From Chloroflexi bacterium bin125 (GTDB lineage Bacteria > Chloroflexota > Dehalococcoidia > Bin125), in NCBI GenBank assembly GCA_002239025.1, contig MPNM01000011.1, positions 1 to 64,000 of the forward strand: DNA of 64,000 nt, given 5' to 3'. How positions within the stretch are numbered: position 1 is the stretch's first letter; the number at the start of each line of letters is the position of its first letter. Below the pieces are notes generated by a model, which had not been told where the DNA came from, did no database searches, and was given only the letters and a program-made list of their open reading frames with translations. Made by a program: the position numbers and the translations under genes. Below are positions 34,266 to 43,112 of the stretch, piece after piece.

Positions 34266-35399
34266 TCAGCGACTCTCGGCGAAGTGGGGCATCACCTTTG
34301 TTGCAAAGGTCTCGAGATTGCGTAGCGTTTTGCGTAAGGGGATGCCCATGTGCGTGAACTCGACGAGCAGGTAGTCGAGATTGCAGGTGTCTTGCAGCTC
34401 ATGGACTTTTTCGACTACGTGGTCGGGGGAGCCGACCAATAGCGTGCGCGGCTCCAGGAAGTCCCAGTCGAGCTTCACTTCGGGGTCCAGTTCCTCGTCC
34501 GGGTTTGTGAAGACCTGCCGGCCGCGGAACGGGTCGTTGAAGACGAAGGACGACATGATCCCTTCTTCTGCGTCCCGGCGCGCCTCCGCCATTGACGATG
34601 CGACATAGGTCGAGCGCATGACGGCCTGATCTTCACCGACGGCGAACGGTCGCCCGTCTCGCTCCGACCTGACCCTGGCGTAGATCTCCATTCGCTGTCT
34701 GATTCTGAGTGGGGGAGGCTGCCAATAGCAGGCCTTCAGTCCCAGCTCTGCAGCGGTCGCAACCGAGCGGTCGGTGGAAACGGTCATCCACATTGGCGGG
34801 TGCGGTAGCTGGATAGGTCGTGGTGTCACCCGCAGTTTTGTGACGCTGTCACCGTCCTGCCAGTCGGGATTCGATGGATAGAGCGGATGCGAAAAGACTG
34901 TGTCCTCGACCGGAAAGCGGTAGTTGGGCCCCTCGTGGGAGAAGTACTCGTTGGTCCAGATCTCGCGCACGATGTCTATGGTCTCGGCGAACAGCTCGCG
35001 GTTTTCTTTGTCCTTGCGCGGGTCGGCGTGGGGATGGAACTGGGGACCTTCATAGGGCCAGATGCCGCGACCGAATCCGACCTCTAATCGTCCGCCGGAC
35101 ATGTTGTCCAGGGTCGCGAGGTCTTCCGCCAGCCGGATTGGATGCCACCATGGGGCGATGTTCGCCATCTGTCCGATGCGAATCGTCGAGGTCCGGGCTG
35201 CGAGGTCGGCGCCGAGCAGGATTGGATTGGGGATATCGCCGACGCCGTAGGGACCGAAGTGGTGCTCGCCGAGCCAGATCGCCTCAAAGCCGAGCTCTTC
35301 GGCCAGGATGGTTTGCTGTCTGAGGTTGTCCAACAGTCCAGCGCTGCTTTTGGATTCTCCGGCTGAGGCTGCCACGGTTGTGAAGGCGGCGAATCTCAT
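34266..35399 (-). CDS. luciferase-like (LLM-class) flavin monooxygenase
   Basis: Flavin-dependent monooxygenase of the luciferase superfamily, 377 residues. Family motifs are AEELGFEAIWLGEHHFGPYG, IRIGQMANIAPWWHPIRLAE, LDNMSGGRLEVGFGRG and PPMWMTVSTDRSVATAAELG. The HHF and RGIWPYE segments place it near alkanal-type group members. The substrate is unknown; in marine Chloroflexota such paralogues are thought to oxidise recalcitrant organic matter. It is divergent from the phosphotriesterase-like gene. Confidence 0.92.
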   Translation of the reverse strand: MRFAAFTTVAASAGESKSSAGLLDNLRQQTILAEELGFEAIWLGEHHFGPYGVGDIPNPILLGADLAARTSTIRIGQMANIAPWWHPIRLAEDLATLDNMSGGRLEVGFGRGIWPYEGPQFHPHADPRKDKENRELFAETIDIVREIWTNEYFSHEGPNYRFPVEDTVFSHPLYPSNPDWQDGDSVTKLRVTPRPIQLPHPPMWMTVSTDRSVATAAELGLKACYWQPPPLRIRQRMEIYARVRSERDGRPFAVGEDQAVMRSTYVASSMAEARRDAEEGIMSSFVFNDPFRGRQVFTNPDEELDPEVKLDWDFLEPRTLLVGSPDHVVEKVHELQDTCNLDYLLVEFTHMGIPLRKTLRNLETFATKVMPHFAESR

Positions 35400-35577
35400 G
35401 GCAACGAGCTTCCGACTCGTAGGGGAGTCTGTGATGTCAGGTCATTGCGACGAGCCTGCACTCAACTACCCTTCCCAGACGCTGTGGACCTGTCGATGCC
35501 TCCAGACATCGCCAGTGTTGCACATGCAGATTGGTCCGATCTCACCTGTGGACTGCGTTGAGGAGGGGAGGGAGCCG

Positions 35578-36630
35578 ATGAGCAGAAACGAGCGACGCGG
35601 CCTGATTCAGACGGTGCTGGGGCTCATCCCACCGACTGAGCTTGGTCCCACCTCGACGCACGAGCACCTATACGCCGACTTCTCCTACATGCTGCGTCCG
35701 GCACAGGACTCACCGTCCGAGGAGCTGGCAAACGCGCCCGTAGTCATTGAGCATCTTGGTTGGATTCGGCGTCACTACTACAGCAACCGCTCGAATCTGC
35801 AGTTGACGGATCTGGATACGACGATCAATGAAGTCGTGAAGTATCGCGAGCTGGGCGGTGGCGCGATCGTGGATGCCACGTCGACCAGGATTGGCCGAGA
35901 TCCGGACGCGCTGGTGCGGGTTTCGCAGGAGTCGGGAGTCCACATCGTCATGGGTTCCGGGTTCTACGTTGATGCGTTGCATCCTCCCGATATGGACGAG
36001 CGGAGCGTGGACGACCTGGCTCGCGAGATCATCGAGGATCTGACCGAGGGCGTTGACGGCAGCGGGATCAAGGCTGGCATCATTGGGGAGATCGGTTGTA
36101 GCTGGCCGCTGACCACCAACGAGCGGAAGTCATTGTCGGCCGCTGCTATCGCGCAGCAGGAGACGGGTGCGGCGATATCGATTCATCCTGGACGGAGCCA
36201 GGATGCGCCATCAGAGATCCTGGAGTTGCTGGCAGAGAATGGGGCAGATGCCTCTCGGGTCATCATGGGACATTTGGACCGGACGGTGTTTGACGTCGAC
36301 ACGCTGCTGCGCATCGCGGAGTCGGGGTGCTACTTGGAATGGGATCTGTTTGGCAACGAAGGCTCGTACTATCCGCAAGCCAATCTCGACATGCCCAGCG
36401 ACGCGCAGCGGCTTGCGTTCGTCAGACAGATGATCGATGCGGGCTATGGCGACCGCGTAGTCCTGGGGCATGACATATTCACCAAGCATCGGCTGTTGAC
36501 ATATGGCGGGCATGGATACGGACACATCCTGCAGAACATCGTGCCGACGATGCGGCGCAAAGGCTTCTCGGAGGCTGAGATTCGGGCGATTTCGGTGGAG
36601 AATCCGGCTGCGATCCTGGCGCTTGCCTGA
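35578..36630 (+). CDS. phosphotriesterase-family metal-dependent hydrolase
   Basis: TIM-barrel binuclear metal hydrolase of 350 residues. Metal ligands visible are THEH on strand 1, the His in AISIHPGRS, MGHLDR and LGHD near the C-terminus. The bridging position falls in GIKAGIIGEIG, where a Glu rather than a carboxylated Lys would bridge the metals, as in the E. coli homologue PHP. This points to a lactonase/esterase-like subgroup rather than an organophosphate hydrolase. The ATG at 35578 has GGAGGGAG upstream; the track's longer start overlaps the divergent gene. The substrate is unknown. Confidence 0.88.
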   Translation: MSRNERRGLIQTVLGLIPPTELGPTSTHEHLYADFSYMLRPAQDSPSEELANAPVVIEHLGWIRRHYYSNRSNLQLTDLDTTINEVVKYRELGGGAIVDATSTRIGRDPDALVRVSQESGVHIVMGSGFYVDALHPPDMDERSVDDLAREIIEDLTEGVDGSGIKAGIIGEIGCSWPLTTNERKSLSAAAIAQQETGAAISIHPGRSQDAPSEILELLAENGADASRVIMGHLDRTVFDVDTLLRIAESGCYLEWDLFGNEGSYYPQANLDMPSDAQRLAFVRQMIDAGYGDRVVLGHDIFTKHRLLTYGGHGYGHILQNIVPTMRRKGFSEAEIRAISVENPAAILALA

Positions 36631-36660
36631 CCTCTTATGCACTCCTAATCGTGGGAAGGA

Positions 36661-36871
36661 GCTGGTCCCCGCGTGTAGGAGACCTGCGAAAAACTCCCGA
36701 ATCCCCTCTCCCCTCCTTGCGAGGGGAGATGTCGCGGAGTGACAGAGGGCGGGTCGGCTGGCGACGACCAGATAGGGCCGACAGGCAGGGACCCCCCCTC
36801 TGCCTTCGGCATCTCCCCCGCAAGGGGGGAGAAGGGGAGTTCTTCAAAGGTCTCCGAGAAGCGGGGACTGG
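36661..36871. repeat. composite palindromic repeat, copy C
   Basis: The inner element has CTCTCCCCTCCTTGCGAGGG, TGTCGCGGAGTGACAGAGGG and CTGCCTTCGGCATCTCCCCC with a ~45-base centre, as in the other copies. It is enclosed by inverted arms GGAGACCTGCGAAAAACTCC and GGAGTTCTTCAAAGGTCTCC, and further out by GGTCCCCGCG and CGGGGACTGG, related to the arms at 34057. The nested order suggests one element type inserted inside another. It fills the gap before the enolase-superfamily gene. Confidence 0.78.
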
Positions 36872-36965
36872 GAGTGCTGACCAGTGGGAAGGCGTCCCGG
36901 GAGAATCGGTCCAGCTATGCTCCGCCGTGAGATTGCCAATGACGGTCCAGCGACGGGAATGCAAC

Positions 36966-38012
36966 GTGAGCCAAATTTCGGCTGTCCAGACGACCATTCT
37001 CGATTCGACGCGGCTGACTCAGACGTTTGTCACTGTGACCGACAGCGATGGGCGCAGCGGGGTCGGTGAGACCTGGTGGGGCATTCCCGACCGCGAGCGG
37101 CCGGGCGCTGAGGCTCGGGCGATTGCCTCGGTGGTCGATGACATACTTGCGCCTCGGGTGGTAGGACGCGAGGCCGGCGAGATCGGCCGGCTGTGGTTTG
37201 AGTTGTGGGACTACGGATACCGCTACGCCGACCAGGGAATCTATCCGATGGCGCTGTCTGGACTCGACATCGCGCTCTGGGACCTGCTGGGCAAGACGCT
37301 GGGGGTCTCGGTGCTGCAACTGCTGGGCGGATCGCGTCACGACGCGGTGCCTGCCTATGCCAGCCTGCCGCCGCTGCGCGACCCTGAGCTGGTCGTCAGT
37401 GAGACGCAACGCGCCGTTGATGCCGGGATCGGCGGAGTCAAGCTGCACGAGGTGACGATTGACCACGTCGAGCGCCTGCGTCGGCGTTTTGGCGACGAGC
37501 TGGCGATCATGGTTGATGTCAATGGCCATTTTGACCCCATTGAGGCCGTCGATTTTGGTCGGCAGCTCGCAGATCTTGGCGTGACCTGGTTTGAGGAACC
37601 TGTTCGGCCGATGCGTGATCATCGCGCGATGCGGCGGGTGCAGCGCCAGTCGGGTGTCGATATCGCGGCTGGAGAGAATGAGTACACGCTCGAGGACTTC
37701 GAACGACTGTTGAGTACCGAGGCGATTACCTACCTCCAGCCGGAGGTGACAAAGATCGGTGGTATCACCGCGGCTCAGCGTGTGGCGACGCTGGCCGAGA
37801 TGCACAATGTGGCGCTCAGTCCGCACAACTTCCGACCGGGGCCGTCGCTCTATGCGTCGCTGGCGTATGGGTTCGCCTCATCGGTGACGCGCTGGTTTGA
37901 GATTCCATGGGTGGCCGATGGGGTGCGATTCGCCTCCGACACGCCGCTGCCAACGATGGAGGACGGCCACGTGCTCGTGCCGGAGGGTCCGGGCCTCAGC
38001 GTTCCGGACTGA
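36966..38012 (+). CDS. mandelate racemase/muconate lactonising enzyme-family protein
   Basis: Enolase-superfamily enzyme of about 348 residues. The metal ligands are the Asp in MVDVNGHF, the Glu in WFEEPVRP and the Glu in IAAGENEYT. A late His is in ALSPHNFRPGPSL. On the second strand the usual KxK catalytic pair reads VKLHEV, so the third position is His instead of Lys, which is unusual. It probably dehydrates or epimerises a sugar acid or other carboxylate. The start is uncertain: GTG 36966 or ATG 36939; the track's long N-terminus is repeat DNA. It is followed 73 bases later by an SDR in the same direction, suggesting a small catabolic operon. Confidence 0.88.
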   Translation: MSQISAVQTTILDSTRLTQTFVTVTDSDGRSGVGETWWGIPDRERPGAEARAIASVVDDILAPRVVGREAGEIGRLWFELWDYGYRYADQGIYPMALSGLDIALWDLLGKTLGVSVLQLLGGSRHDAVPAYASLPPLRDPELVVSETQRAVDAGIGGVKLHEVTIDHVERLRRRFGDELAIMVDVNGHFDPIEAVDFGRQLADLGVTWFEEPVRPMRDHRAMRRVQRQSGVDIAAGENEYTLEDFERLLSTEAITYLQPEVTKIGGITAAQRVATLAEMHNVALSPHNFRPGPSLYASLAYGFASSVTRWFEIPWVADGVRFASDTPLPTMEDGHVLVPEGPGLSVPD

Positions 38013-38085
38013 GTTCGGCGACTTCGACTCGGCCCCTCGGTCAATCTGGGATTGCCGCACGATGCAATGAGAAGGGCAGAGACTG

Positions 38086-38868
38086 ATGGAGCTTCAATAC
38101 AAGAATGCCGTGGTGACCGGCGCCGGACGGGGCATGGGTCGTGCGATCTCGCTGGACTTGGCCGAGGCGGGAGCGAATGTCGCGGTGGCCGACATCGACC
38201 GCGAGAATGTCGAGGGCACGAGCGAGGAAGTCAAGGAGCTGGGTCGCGAGAGTGTCTCCATTCACGCCGACATGGGCAGCGTTGCCGACATCGACCGCAT
38301 GATTGCGGAAGCCAAAGACGCGTTCGGGCGAATCGACATCATTGTCAACAATGCCGGCGTGACTCGGTACCTCTACGTGATGGATGTAGAGGAGGAGGAC
38401 TGGGACCGCATCCACCGGGTCAACGCGAAGGGGGTGTTCTTTTGCATGCAGCGGGCCGCTCGCGAGATGATCGCCCAGGGCGACGGCGGCCGGATCATCA
38501 ACATCGCTTCGGTCGCCGGCAAGGGCTACTCGGGCACCTCCAACGCGGCCTACGCCGCGAGCAAGGGCGCGGTGCTGGCGATGACGATGATCGCCGCCCA
38601 TCAGCTTGCGCCGCACAACATCAATGTCAATGCCATCTGTCCCGGCGTGACGGTGACTGAGCTGTCAATCAACAACATGCGCCAGCGCGCCGAAAGCACC
38701 GGAGTGAGCATCGCCGAGCTGGAGCAGGCGCGTGACGCTCGGATCCCGATTGGTCGTGCCAACACGCCTGAAGACATCGCCGCGATGGCGCGCTTCCTCG
38801 CCGGCCCTGGCGCGCGCAACATCACTGGCCAGGGCTACAACGTTGACGGCGGCCTGGTGATGCACTAG
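38086..38868 (+). CDS. short-chain dehydrogenase/reductase
   Basis: Classical SDR of 260 residues. The cofactor motif is VTGAGRGMGRAISLDL (TGxxxGxG), with VAVADIDRENV suggesting preference for NAD over NADP. Further on are IVNNAGVTRYLY, the catalytic Ser in IINIASVAGKGYS and YAASKGAVLAM (YxxxK). The C-terminus GYNVDGGLVMH is the usual end. It lies downstream of the enolase-superfamily enzyme, so it may act on the same substrate, such as a sugar-acid derivative. This link is inferred from position only. Confidence 0.93.
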   Translation: MELQYKNAVVTGAGRGMGRAISLDLAEAGANVAVADIDRENVEGTSEEVKELGRESVSIHADMGSVADIDRMIAEAKDAFGRIDIIVNNAGVTRYLYVMDVEEEDWDRIHRVNAKGVFFCMQRAAREMIAQGDGGRIINIASVAGKGYSGTSNAAYAASKGAVLAMTMIAAHQLAPHNINVNAICPGVTVTELSINNMRQRAESTGVSIAELEQARDARIPIGRANTPEDIAAMARFLAGPGARNITGQGYNVDGGLVMH

Positions 38869-39589
38869 CGCTCCTTCAACTTGTTGCGTTCCCGCGCAGA
38901 TTCATCGTCAAGTGTAGGAACGCCGGGTGAATGGTTGGAGCCTTGCTCCCTATGTGAAGGCACCTGCAATCTGGGTGCGCCTACCACGGATGCGCCTCTA
39001 TAGAATCAAAGCGAACCGGTGAGAGGGACACTGACACGGTGGCGCGAAGTTACAGTGCAACAGTATATTGCTTCGAGACACGTTGAAGGATGATTCAGCG
39101 CGGGTTCAATGAGGCCTCTGTTGAGATTCGAAGACGAACTGTCAGGGACGAGAGCAAGAGACTCGATGCCGCAGGTCACTGGAGCGGCGGCCCTGGGTTC
39201 AGCCTTCGGAGACGGTCCAATGGCGTGCAGTAGATTGGCGTGGCTGTGCTTGACAAGATTGGACATCAATCTGATCGCCACGAGTGAATGGCCCGGGCAT
39301 ATGTCCGTAGCAAACAGCTCTTGCCTTGCTGAGGGCGTGTGTGTCTGTCCTACTGTTATCGCCGAACCATTGGTTGCATCAGTAGCACCGATAGATAAGT
39401 ATCTCATAGGCAGGATGATAGTATCGGAAGACTCGCAACATCGGTCGGCGCGCGGTGGTGAGTTTGAAGTTACCCAGACAGCTGTGGAGCGTCCGAGCTG
39501 CGCTGCAAGCGGTGAAACTGCTGGCTGCCTTGAAGGTCCAAACCTCAAGCGCCGCGTCCACTGCGCATCAGATTGGAGAGGTGATTGAG
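38869..39589. other. 720-base intergenic region, no supported gene
   Basis: Two ORFs in the track cross this stretch on opposite strands (39006-39548 and 39109-39588), but neither translation shows domain features, and they overlap each other. I found no tRNA, CRISPR or CTCCCC-type element. It may contain promoter signals for the downstream response regulator. Confidence 0.4.
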
Positions 39590-40264
39590 ATGCCCGCGAC
39601 CAAACAGATCCGAGTCATGATCGTTGACGATCACGCCATCGTTCGCGATGGTCTTCAGGAAGTTCTGCAGCGATCCGACGACATCGAGGTCGTAGGGCTC
39701 GCTTCGGACGGCATTGAGGCAGTTGAGATCGCGCTGAAGGTCGCACCAGACGTCGTGGTCATGGATTTGATCATGCCCAACAAAGATGGAGTAGAAGCGT
39801 GCCGCGAGATCATGGACGCCTTGCCGCAAACTCGGGTGCTGGTGCTGACGGCATCAACGGCGACCGATGCGGTGATCAATGCACTGGCCGCCGGCGCGAC
39901 CGGATACCTACAGAAGTTCTCAGGACGGGATGACCTGCTGGAAGCGGTGCGAGAAGCTGCCGACGGGCGTTCACAGATTCCGGTCGACCTGGTCAAGCAG
40001 GCGCTCGAATCGGCTCGCAAAGCGCCAACTCGGTCCAAGGACGCACCGGCGGATTCGCTGACCGCTCGTGAGCGAGATGTGCTCACGCACTTTGCCCGCG
40101 GCAACTCGTACGCTCAGGTATCGGCAATCATCGGCAACAGCCCGATCACCGTGAGGAACACGATTTACCGCATCGAGCAGAAACTCGGCGTCACCACCAA
40201 GCAGGAAATCGTCGTCTGGGCGGTTCGCAACGGTCTGCTCGATGAGGAAGAACATGCCAGCTGA
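39590..40264 (+). CDS. orphan NarL/FixJ-type response regulator
   Basis: Response regulator of 224 residues. The receiver domain has IVDDHAIVRDG and the phospho-acceptor Asp at ~59 in VVVMDLIMPNKDG. The LuxR helix-turn-helix has SLTARERDVLTHFARG and ITVRNTIYRIEQKLGVTTKQ. It is a close paralogue of the regulator at 3579, with the same WAVRNGLLD ending. Unlike that one it has no kinase gene beside it. The ATG at 39590 has GGAGAGG upstream. It may be phosphorylated by the kinase at 4264 or by one outside the window. Confidence 0.92.
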   Translation: MPATKQIRVMIVDDHAIVRDGLQEVLQRSDDIEVVGLASDGIEAVEIALKVAPDVVVMDLIMPNKDGVEACREIMDALPQTRVLVLTASTATDAVINALAAGATGYLQKFSGRDDLLEAVREAADGRSQIPVDLVKQALESARKAPTRSKDAPADSLTARERDVLTHFARGNSYAQVSAIIGNSPITVRNTIYRIEQKLGVTTKQEIVVWAVRNGLLDEEEHAS

Positions 40265-40362
40265 CCAGGCTGGTCTCTTGGCTGGTCTCTTGGCTGGCTC
40301 CGAGCTAAAGCGCGGGAATCGCGGAGGAGGTATTGGCGCACAGCCCGCAAGGGGAAGAGGAG

Positions 40363-40686
40363 CTAACCCTTGGACCAGTAGCTCTGGTCGGATGGGAAGA
40401 CGGTTGCGGTTCGGGTGATCTCGATGTCGCCTTCGAGGGTGTCTCGGGCGGCCGACCAGACGGCGTAGTGTGGCGCCGCGCGATGCGCGGCGAGGGCGTC
40501 TTCGTTTTCGTAGACCTCGTAGAAGTAGTAGGTCAGGTCGTCGCTCGCGTCCTGCAGGACGTTGAAGCGCATGCAGCCTGGCTCGTCCTGCTCCGATCCC
40601 AGCGCATCGACCTCTATCGCGTGGAGAAACTTCTCCAGCCCCTCCGGTTTGACCTTGACCTTGACCCAGATGGCGATGTTGCTCAT
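40363..40686 (-). CDS. antibiotic biosynthesis monooxygenase (ABM) domain protein
   Basis: A 107-residue ferredoxin-like alpha/beta-barrel protein of the ABM family. Motifs are VKVKPEGLEKFLHAIEVDAL, DEPGCMRFNVLQDASD and YYFYEVYENEDALAAHRAAP. Members are cofactor-free monooxygenases, haem-degrading enzymes or lyases that act as dimers. The ATG at 40686 is preceded by GGAAG. The track's 152-residue version includes repeat DNA. The substrate is unknown and there are no operon partners. Confidence 0.88.
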   Translation of the reverse strand: MSNIAIWVKVKVKPEGLEKFLHAIEVDALGSEQDEPGCMRFNVLQDASDDLTYYFYEVYENEDALAAHRAAPHYAVWSAARDTLEGDIEITRTATVFPSDQSYWSKG

Positions 40687-40809
40687 GCGGTTCGCTTCCG
40701 TTCCTGTTTGAGGGATCAGGCTAGGGTGTGTTCGCGTGGGGTGCGAACAAATGGATGGGCGCCAAACCCCCTTGCTGGTGGAGAGTGGGACCCTCTCAGC
40801 CTTCGGCAG

Positions 40810-41010
40810 CTCCCCCTGCAAGAGATTGATGCATAACTCCCCTTCTCCCCCCTTGCGGGGGAGATGCCGAAGGCAGAGGGGGGTTCCTGCCTATTAGCCC
40901 TATCTGGTCGTCGCCAGCCGACCCCCCCCTCTGTCACTCCGTGACATCTCCCCCCGCAAGGGGGGGAGAGGGGAATCGGAGGATATGCATCAGTCTCTGC
41001 AAGGGGGAGC
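40810..41010. repeat. palindromic MITE-like repeat, copy D (most complete)
   Basis: Outer arms CTCCCCCTGCAAGAGATTGA + TGCAT (40810-40834) and the inverted ATGCATCAGTCTCTGCAAGG + GGGAG (40986-41010) enclose the inner palindrome shared with other copies, with a centre containing CCTATCTGGTCGTCGCCAGC. This gives a ~200-base element with imperfect terminal inverted repeats of about 25 bases, as expected for a non-autonomous transposon or a large REP-type palindrome. There is no reading frame inside. Confidence 0.82.
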
Positions 41011-41119
41011 GTGGAAGACGGATATGCCTCGCATGGTTTTTCGGCATACAAGTGATCATGCCCGAGCTGCCGGGTAGTAGCTTGATGTTCATCGCTACGG
41101 CAAGCGGAAGGTAGATATC

Positions 41120-42148
41120 GTGAGCAAGCTCTCAGAAGACCGGCGCATCGATCCGAGGATCAAGGCCCTGTTCGGCGCATTTGACCTACCGGCTGCTGCA
41201 GATGTGGCGAATCGCGAGGAGTTGAGTGAGCGAGCCAACAGCGAAGAGTCCCGCGCGCAGTTCGAGGGACTGCAGGCATTCCTGGCGATGTCCGACACGG
41301 AAGAGATCGCGCCCTCGGCCGGTCTGACGATCACGACCGAGACCTTTACCTCATCGCCCGACGGCAACACGGTCAACATCCAGTACATCCGGCCCGACTC
41401 GGACGAGCCGCTGCCATGCGTCTACTACATCCATGGCGGCGGGATGGCGCAGATGTCCTGCTTCGACCCCAACTACAAGGCCTGGGGCCGGATTATCGCG
41501 CAGAACGGTGTCGCGGTGGCGATGGTTGACTTCCGCAACAGCGTGGTGGCCTCGTCGGCGCCCGAGGTCGAGCCGTATCCGGCGGGTTTGAACGACTGCG
41601 TGTCGGGGCTGAAGTGGGTGTCGGAGCACGCGGATGCTCTGGGCATTGACGCCTCGCGGATCGTGATCGCGGGCGAAAGCGGCGGCGGCAACCTGACACT
41701 GGCGACCGGGATGAAACTGCTGCGAGACGGCGATATCGGGCTGGTCCAGGGTCTGTACGCACTCTGCCCGTACATCGCGGGGAGCTGGCCTCGCGACGAT
41801 CTGCCGTCAACCGTCGAGAACAACGGCATCCTGCTCAGCCTGCATCACAACAACGGTGCGATGGGCTATGGGATTGATGCCTTCGAGGCGGAGGATCCGC
41901 TGGCTTGGCCGCTGTTCGCGTCGTCGGAGGACGTGATCGGCCTGCCGCCGACCACGATCTCGGTGAACGAGTGCGATCCGCTGCGCGATGAAGGCATTGC
42001 CTACTACCGGTTGCTGCTGGACTCGGGTGTGCCCGCTCGGTGTCGTCAGGTGATGGGCACAATCCACGGGACCGAAGTGTTTCCGATGGCCTGCCCCGAT
42101 GTGTCAAAGGACACGGCACGCGATCTGGCCGCATTGGCGATTGGCTAG
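41120..42148 (+). CDS. alpha/beta hydrolase (HSL-type esterase)
   Basis: Carboxylesterase of the hormone-sensitive-lipase family, 342 residues. The oxyanion-hole motif is YYIHGGGMAQM, the nucleophile elbow IVIAGESGGGNLTLA (GxSxG) and a late acidic residue lies in VNECDPLRDEG, with the catalytic His in IHGTEVF. The GTG start at 41120 follows GGAAGG. The acyl substrate is unknown. Its 3' end overlaps the convergent DUF1295 gene by four bases. Confidence 0.91.
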   Translation: MSKLSEDRRIDPRIKALFGAFDLPAAADVANREELSERANSEESRAQFEGLQAFLAMSDTEEIAPSAGLTITTETFTSSPDGNTVNIQYIRPDSDEPLPCVYYIHGGGMAQMSCFDPNYKAWGRIIAQNGVAVAMVDFRNSVVASSAPEVEPYPAGLNDCVSGLKWVSEHADALGIDASRIVIAGESGGGNLTLATGMKLLRDGDIGLVQGLYALCPYIAGSWPRDDLPSTVENNGILLSLHHNNGAMGYGIDAFEAEDPLAWPLFASSEDVIGLPPTTISVNECDPLRDEGIAYYRLLLDSGVPARCRQVMGTIHGTEVFPMACPDVSKDTARDLAALAIG

Positions 42149-42993
42149 CTGTCGCCGGTCCTGCTGCGCCAGATGCGGAGGGGATTCGGAATGAATATGG
42201 GCACCGCTTCCTGGTAGCGGGCATAGGAGGGATATTTCTCGAGCGAGAGCTTCTCCCCGAATCGCGTTGAGGTCTGGAACATCAGGAACAAGACCACGCC
42301 ACCGATGCCGGTCCAGTGCCAGATCTCGCCAGCCGCCGAGATGGCGAACAGGTAAAACACCAGCCACATAGCAATCTCGCACGTGTGGCTGGGATGCCGG
42401 CAAAATCGAAAGAACCCGGTCGTGATGAACGGCTGCTCAACTTCGGCTCCCTCGCTGATGAGTCGCTTCTTGTTGTTCTGAAAGCGAAGCATCTGGATGT
42501 CGCCGATGGTTTCGATCGCCAGGAAGAGCAGGAACAACACGGCAGCCAGGTAGTCGAGCCAGCCCAACGACTGGCCAGCGTGTTGCCACGCCTGATGTAC
42601 CGGCGCAGTGAACAACCACACGATCGCCATCTGGCCGAAGCAGGTGAACGTCAGGTTGAGCACCTGGAATTTCAGCTGCCCGAGGTTCTCTCTGAGATAC
42701 ACCCATCGATAGTCCTCATGGCCGACCTTGTAGCCGCCTTTCACCATGAGGTTGAGTGTCAGCCGAATCGACCAGGCGAGCGCCACCGCCGTCATGAGGT
42801 TGACGCGCGCGGACTCAAAGTCCAGATCGATGGCCACGATCAGGCAGTAGACCGATGGCATGATCGACCACATGCGGTCGATCCAGGAATAGTCGCGGGT
42901 CAAGATCGAGAGCAGCCAACCGACGGCCGTGACGATGATCGCCACGTCCAGGGCGAGTCCAAACGGCGTGTCAACTAACGCGATGTCGAACAT
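42145..42993 (-). CDS. DUF1295 / steroid 5-alpha-reductase-family membrane protein
   Basis: Integral-membrane protein of 282 residues with about six or seven hydrophobic segments. Family signatures are TRDYSWIDRMWSIMPSVY (cf. DxWW/DRxWS), VYLRENLGQLKFQVLNL and the C-terminal FFRFCRHPSHTCEIAMWLVF and EKYPSYARYQEAVPIFIP, where NADPH contacts lie in the steroid 5-alpha reductase and ICMT families. The biochemical role of DUF1295 is not settled. A sterol substrate is tempting given the locus 13 kb away, but nothing in the sequence proves it. Confidence 0.86.
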   Translation of the reverse strand: MFDIALVDTPFGLALDVAIIVTAVGWLLSILTRDYSWIDRMWSIMPSVYCLIVAIDLDFESARVNLMTAVALAWSIRLTLNLMVKGGYKVGHEDYRWVYLRENLGQLKFQVLNLTFTCFGQMAIVWLFTAPVHQAWQHAGQSLGWLDYLAAVLFLLFLAIETIGDIQMLRFQNNKKRLISEGAEVEQPFITTGFFRFCRHPSHTCEIAMWLVFYLFAISAAGEIWHWTGIGGVVLFLMFQTSTRFGEKLSLEKYPSYARYQEAVPIFIPNPLRIWRSRTGDS

Positions 42994-43084
42994 ACCGATG
43001 CCGCCTCAATCTCAAATTCATGGTCAACGGCTGGGGCTCCAATTTTCCGCTGCGGTGAAGCGGTCCCTCAGTAGTTCCGCGACG

Positions 43085-43103
43085 GCTCCCCCTCAGGGGG
43101 AGC
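43085..43103 (-). terminator. stem-loop downstream of the TauD-like gene
   Basis: GCTCCCCCTCAGGGGGAGC is a perfect 8-base stem with a 3-base loop located 10 bases beyond the stop of the TauD-like gene. It could terminate that transcript, but there is no T-run on the minus strand, so a REP-like hairpin is equally possible. Confidence 0.4.
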
Positions 43104-43112
43104 TCATGGTGC

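Noticed and set aside
39006-39588. Two overlapping ORFs on opposite strands before the orphan regulator
   Set aside because: They overlap each other, have shadow-like composition and match no family I know.
30132-41010. CRISPR array
   Set aside because: The repeats are dispersed inverted palindromes kilobases apart, not short direct repeats with regular spacers, and no cas genes are present.
42145-42993. DUF1295 reductase as part of the sterol pathway
   Set aside because: It belongs to the steroid 5-alpha-reductase family by fold, but it lies 13 kb from the locus beside an esterase, and DUF1295 proteins are widespread in bacteria without sterols. It remains only a possibility.
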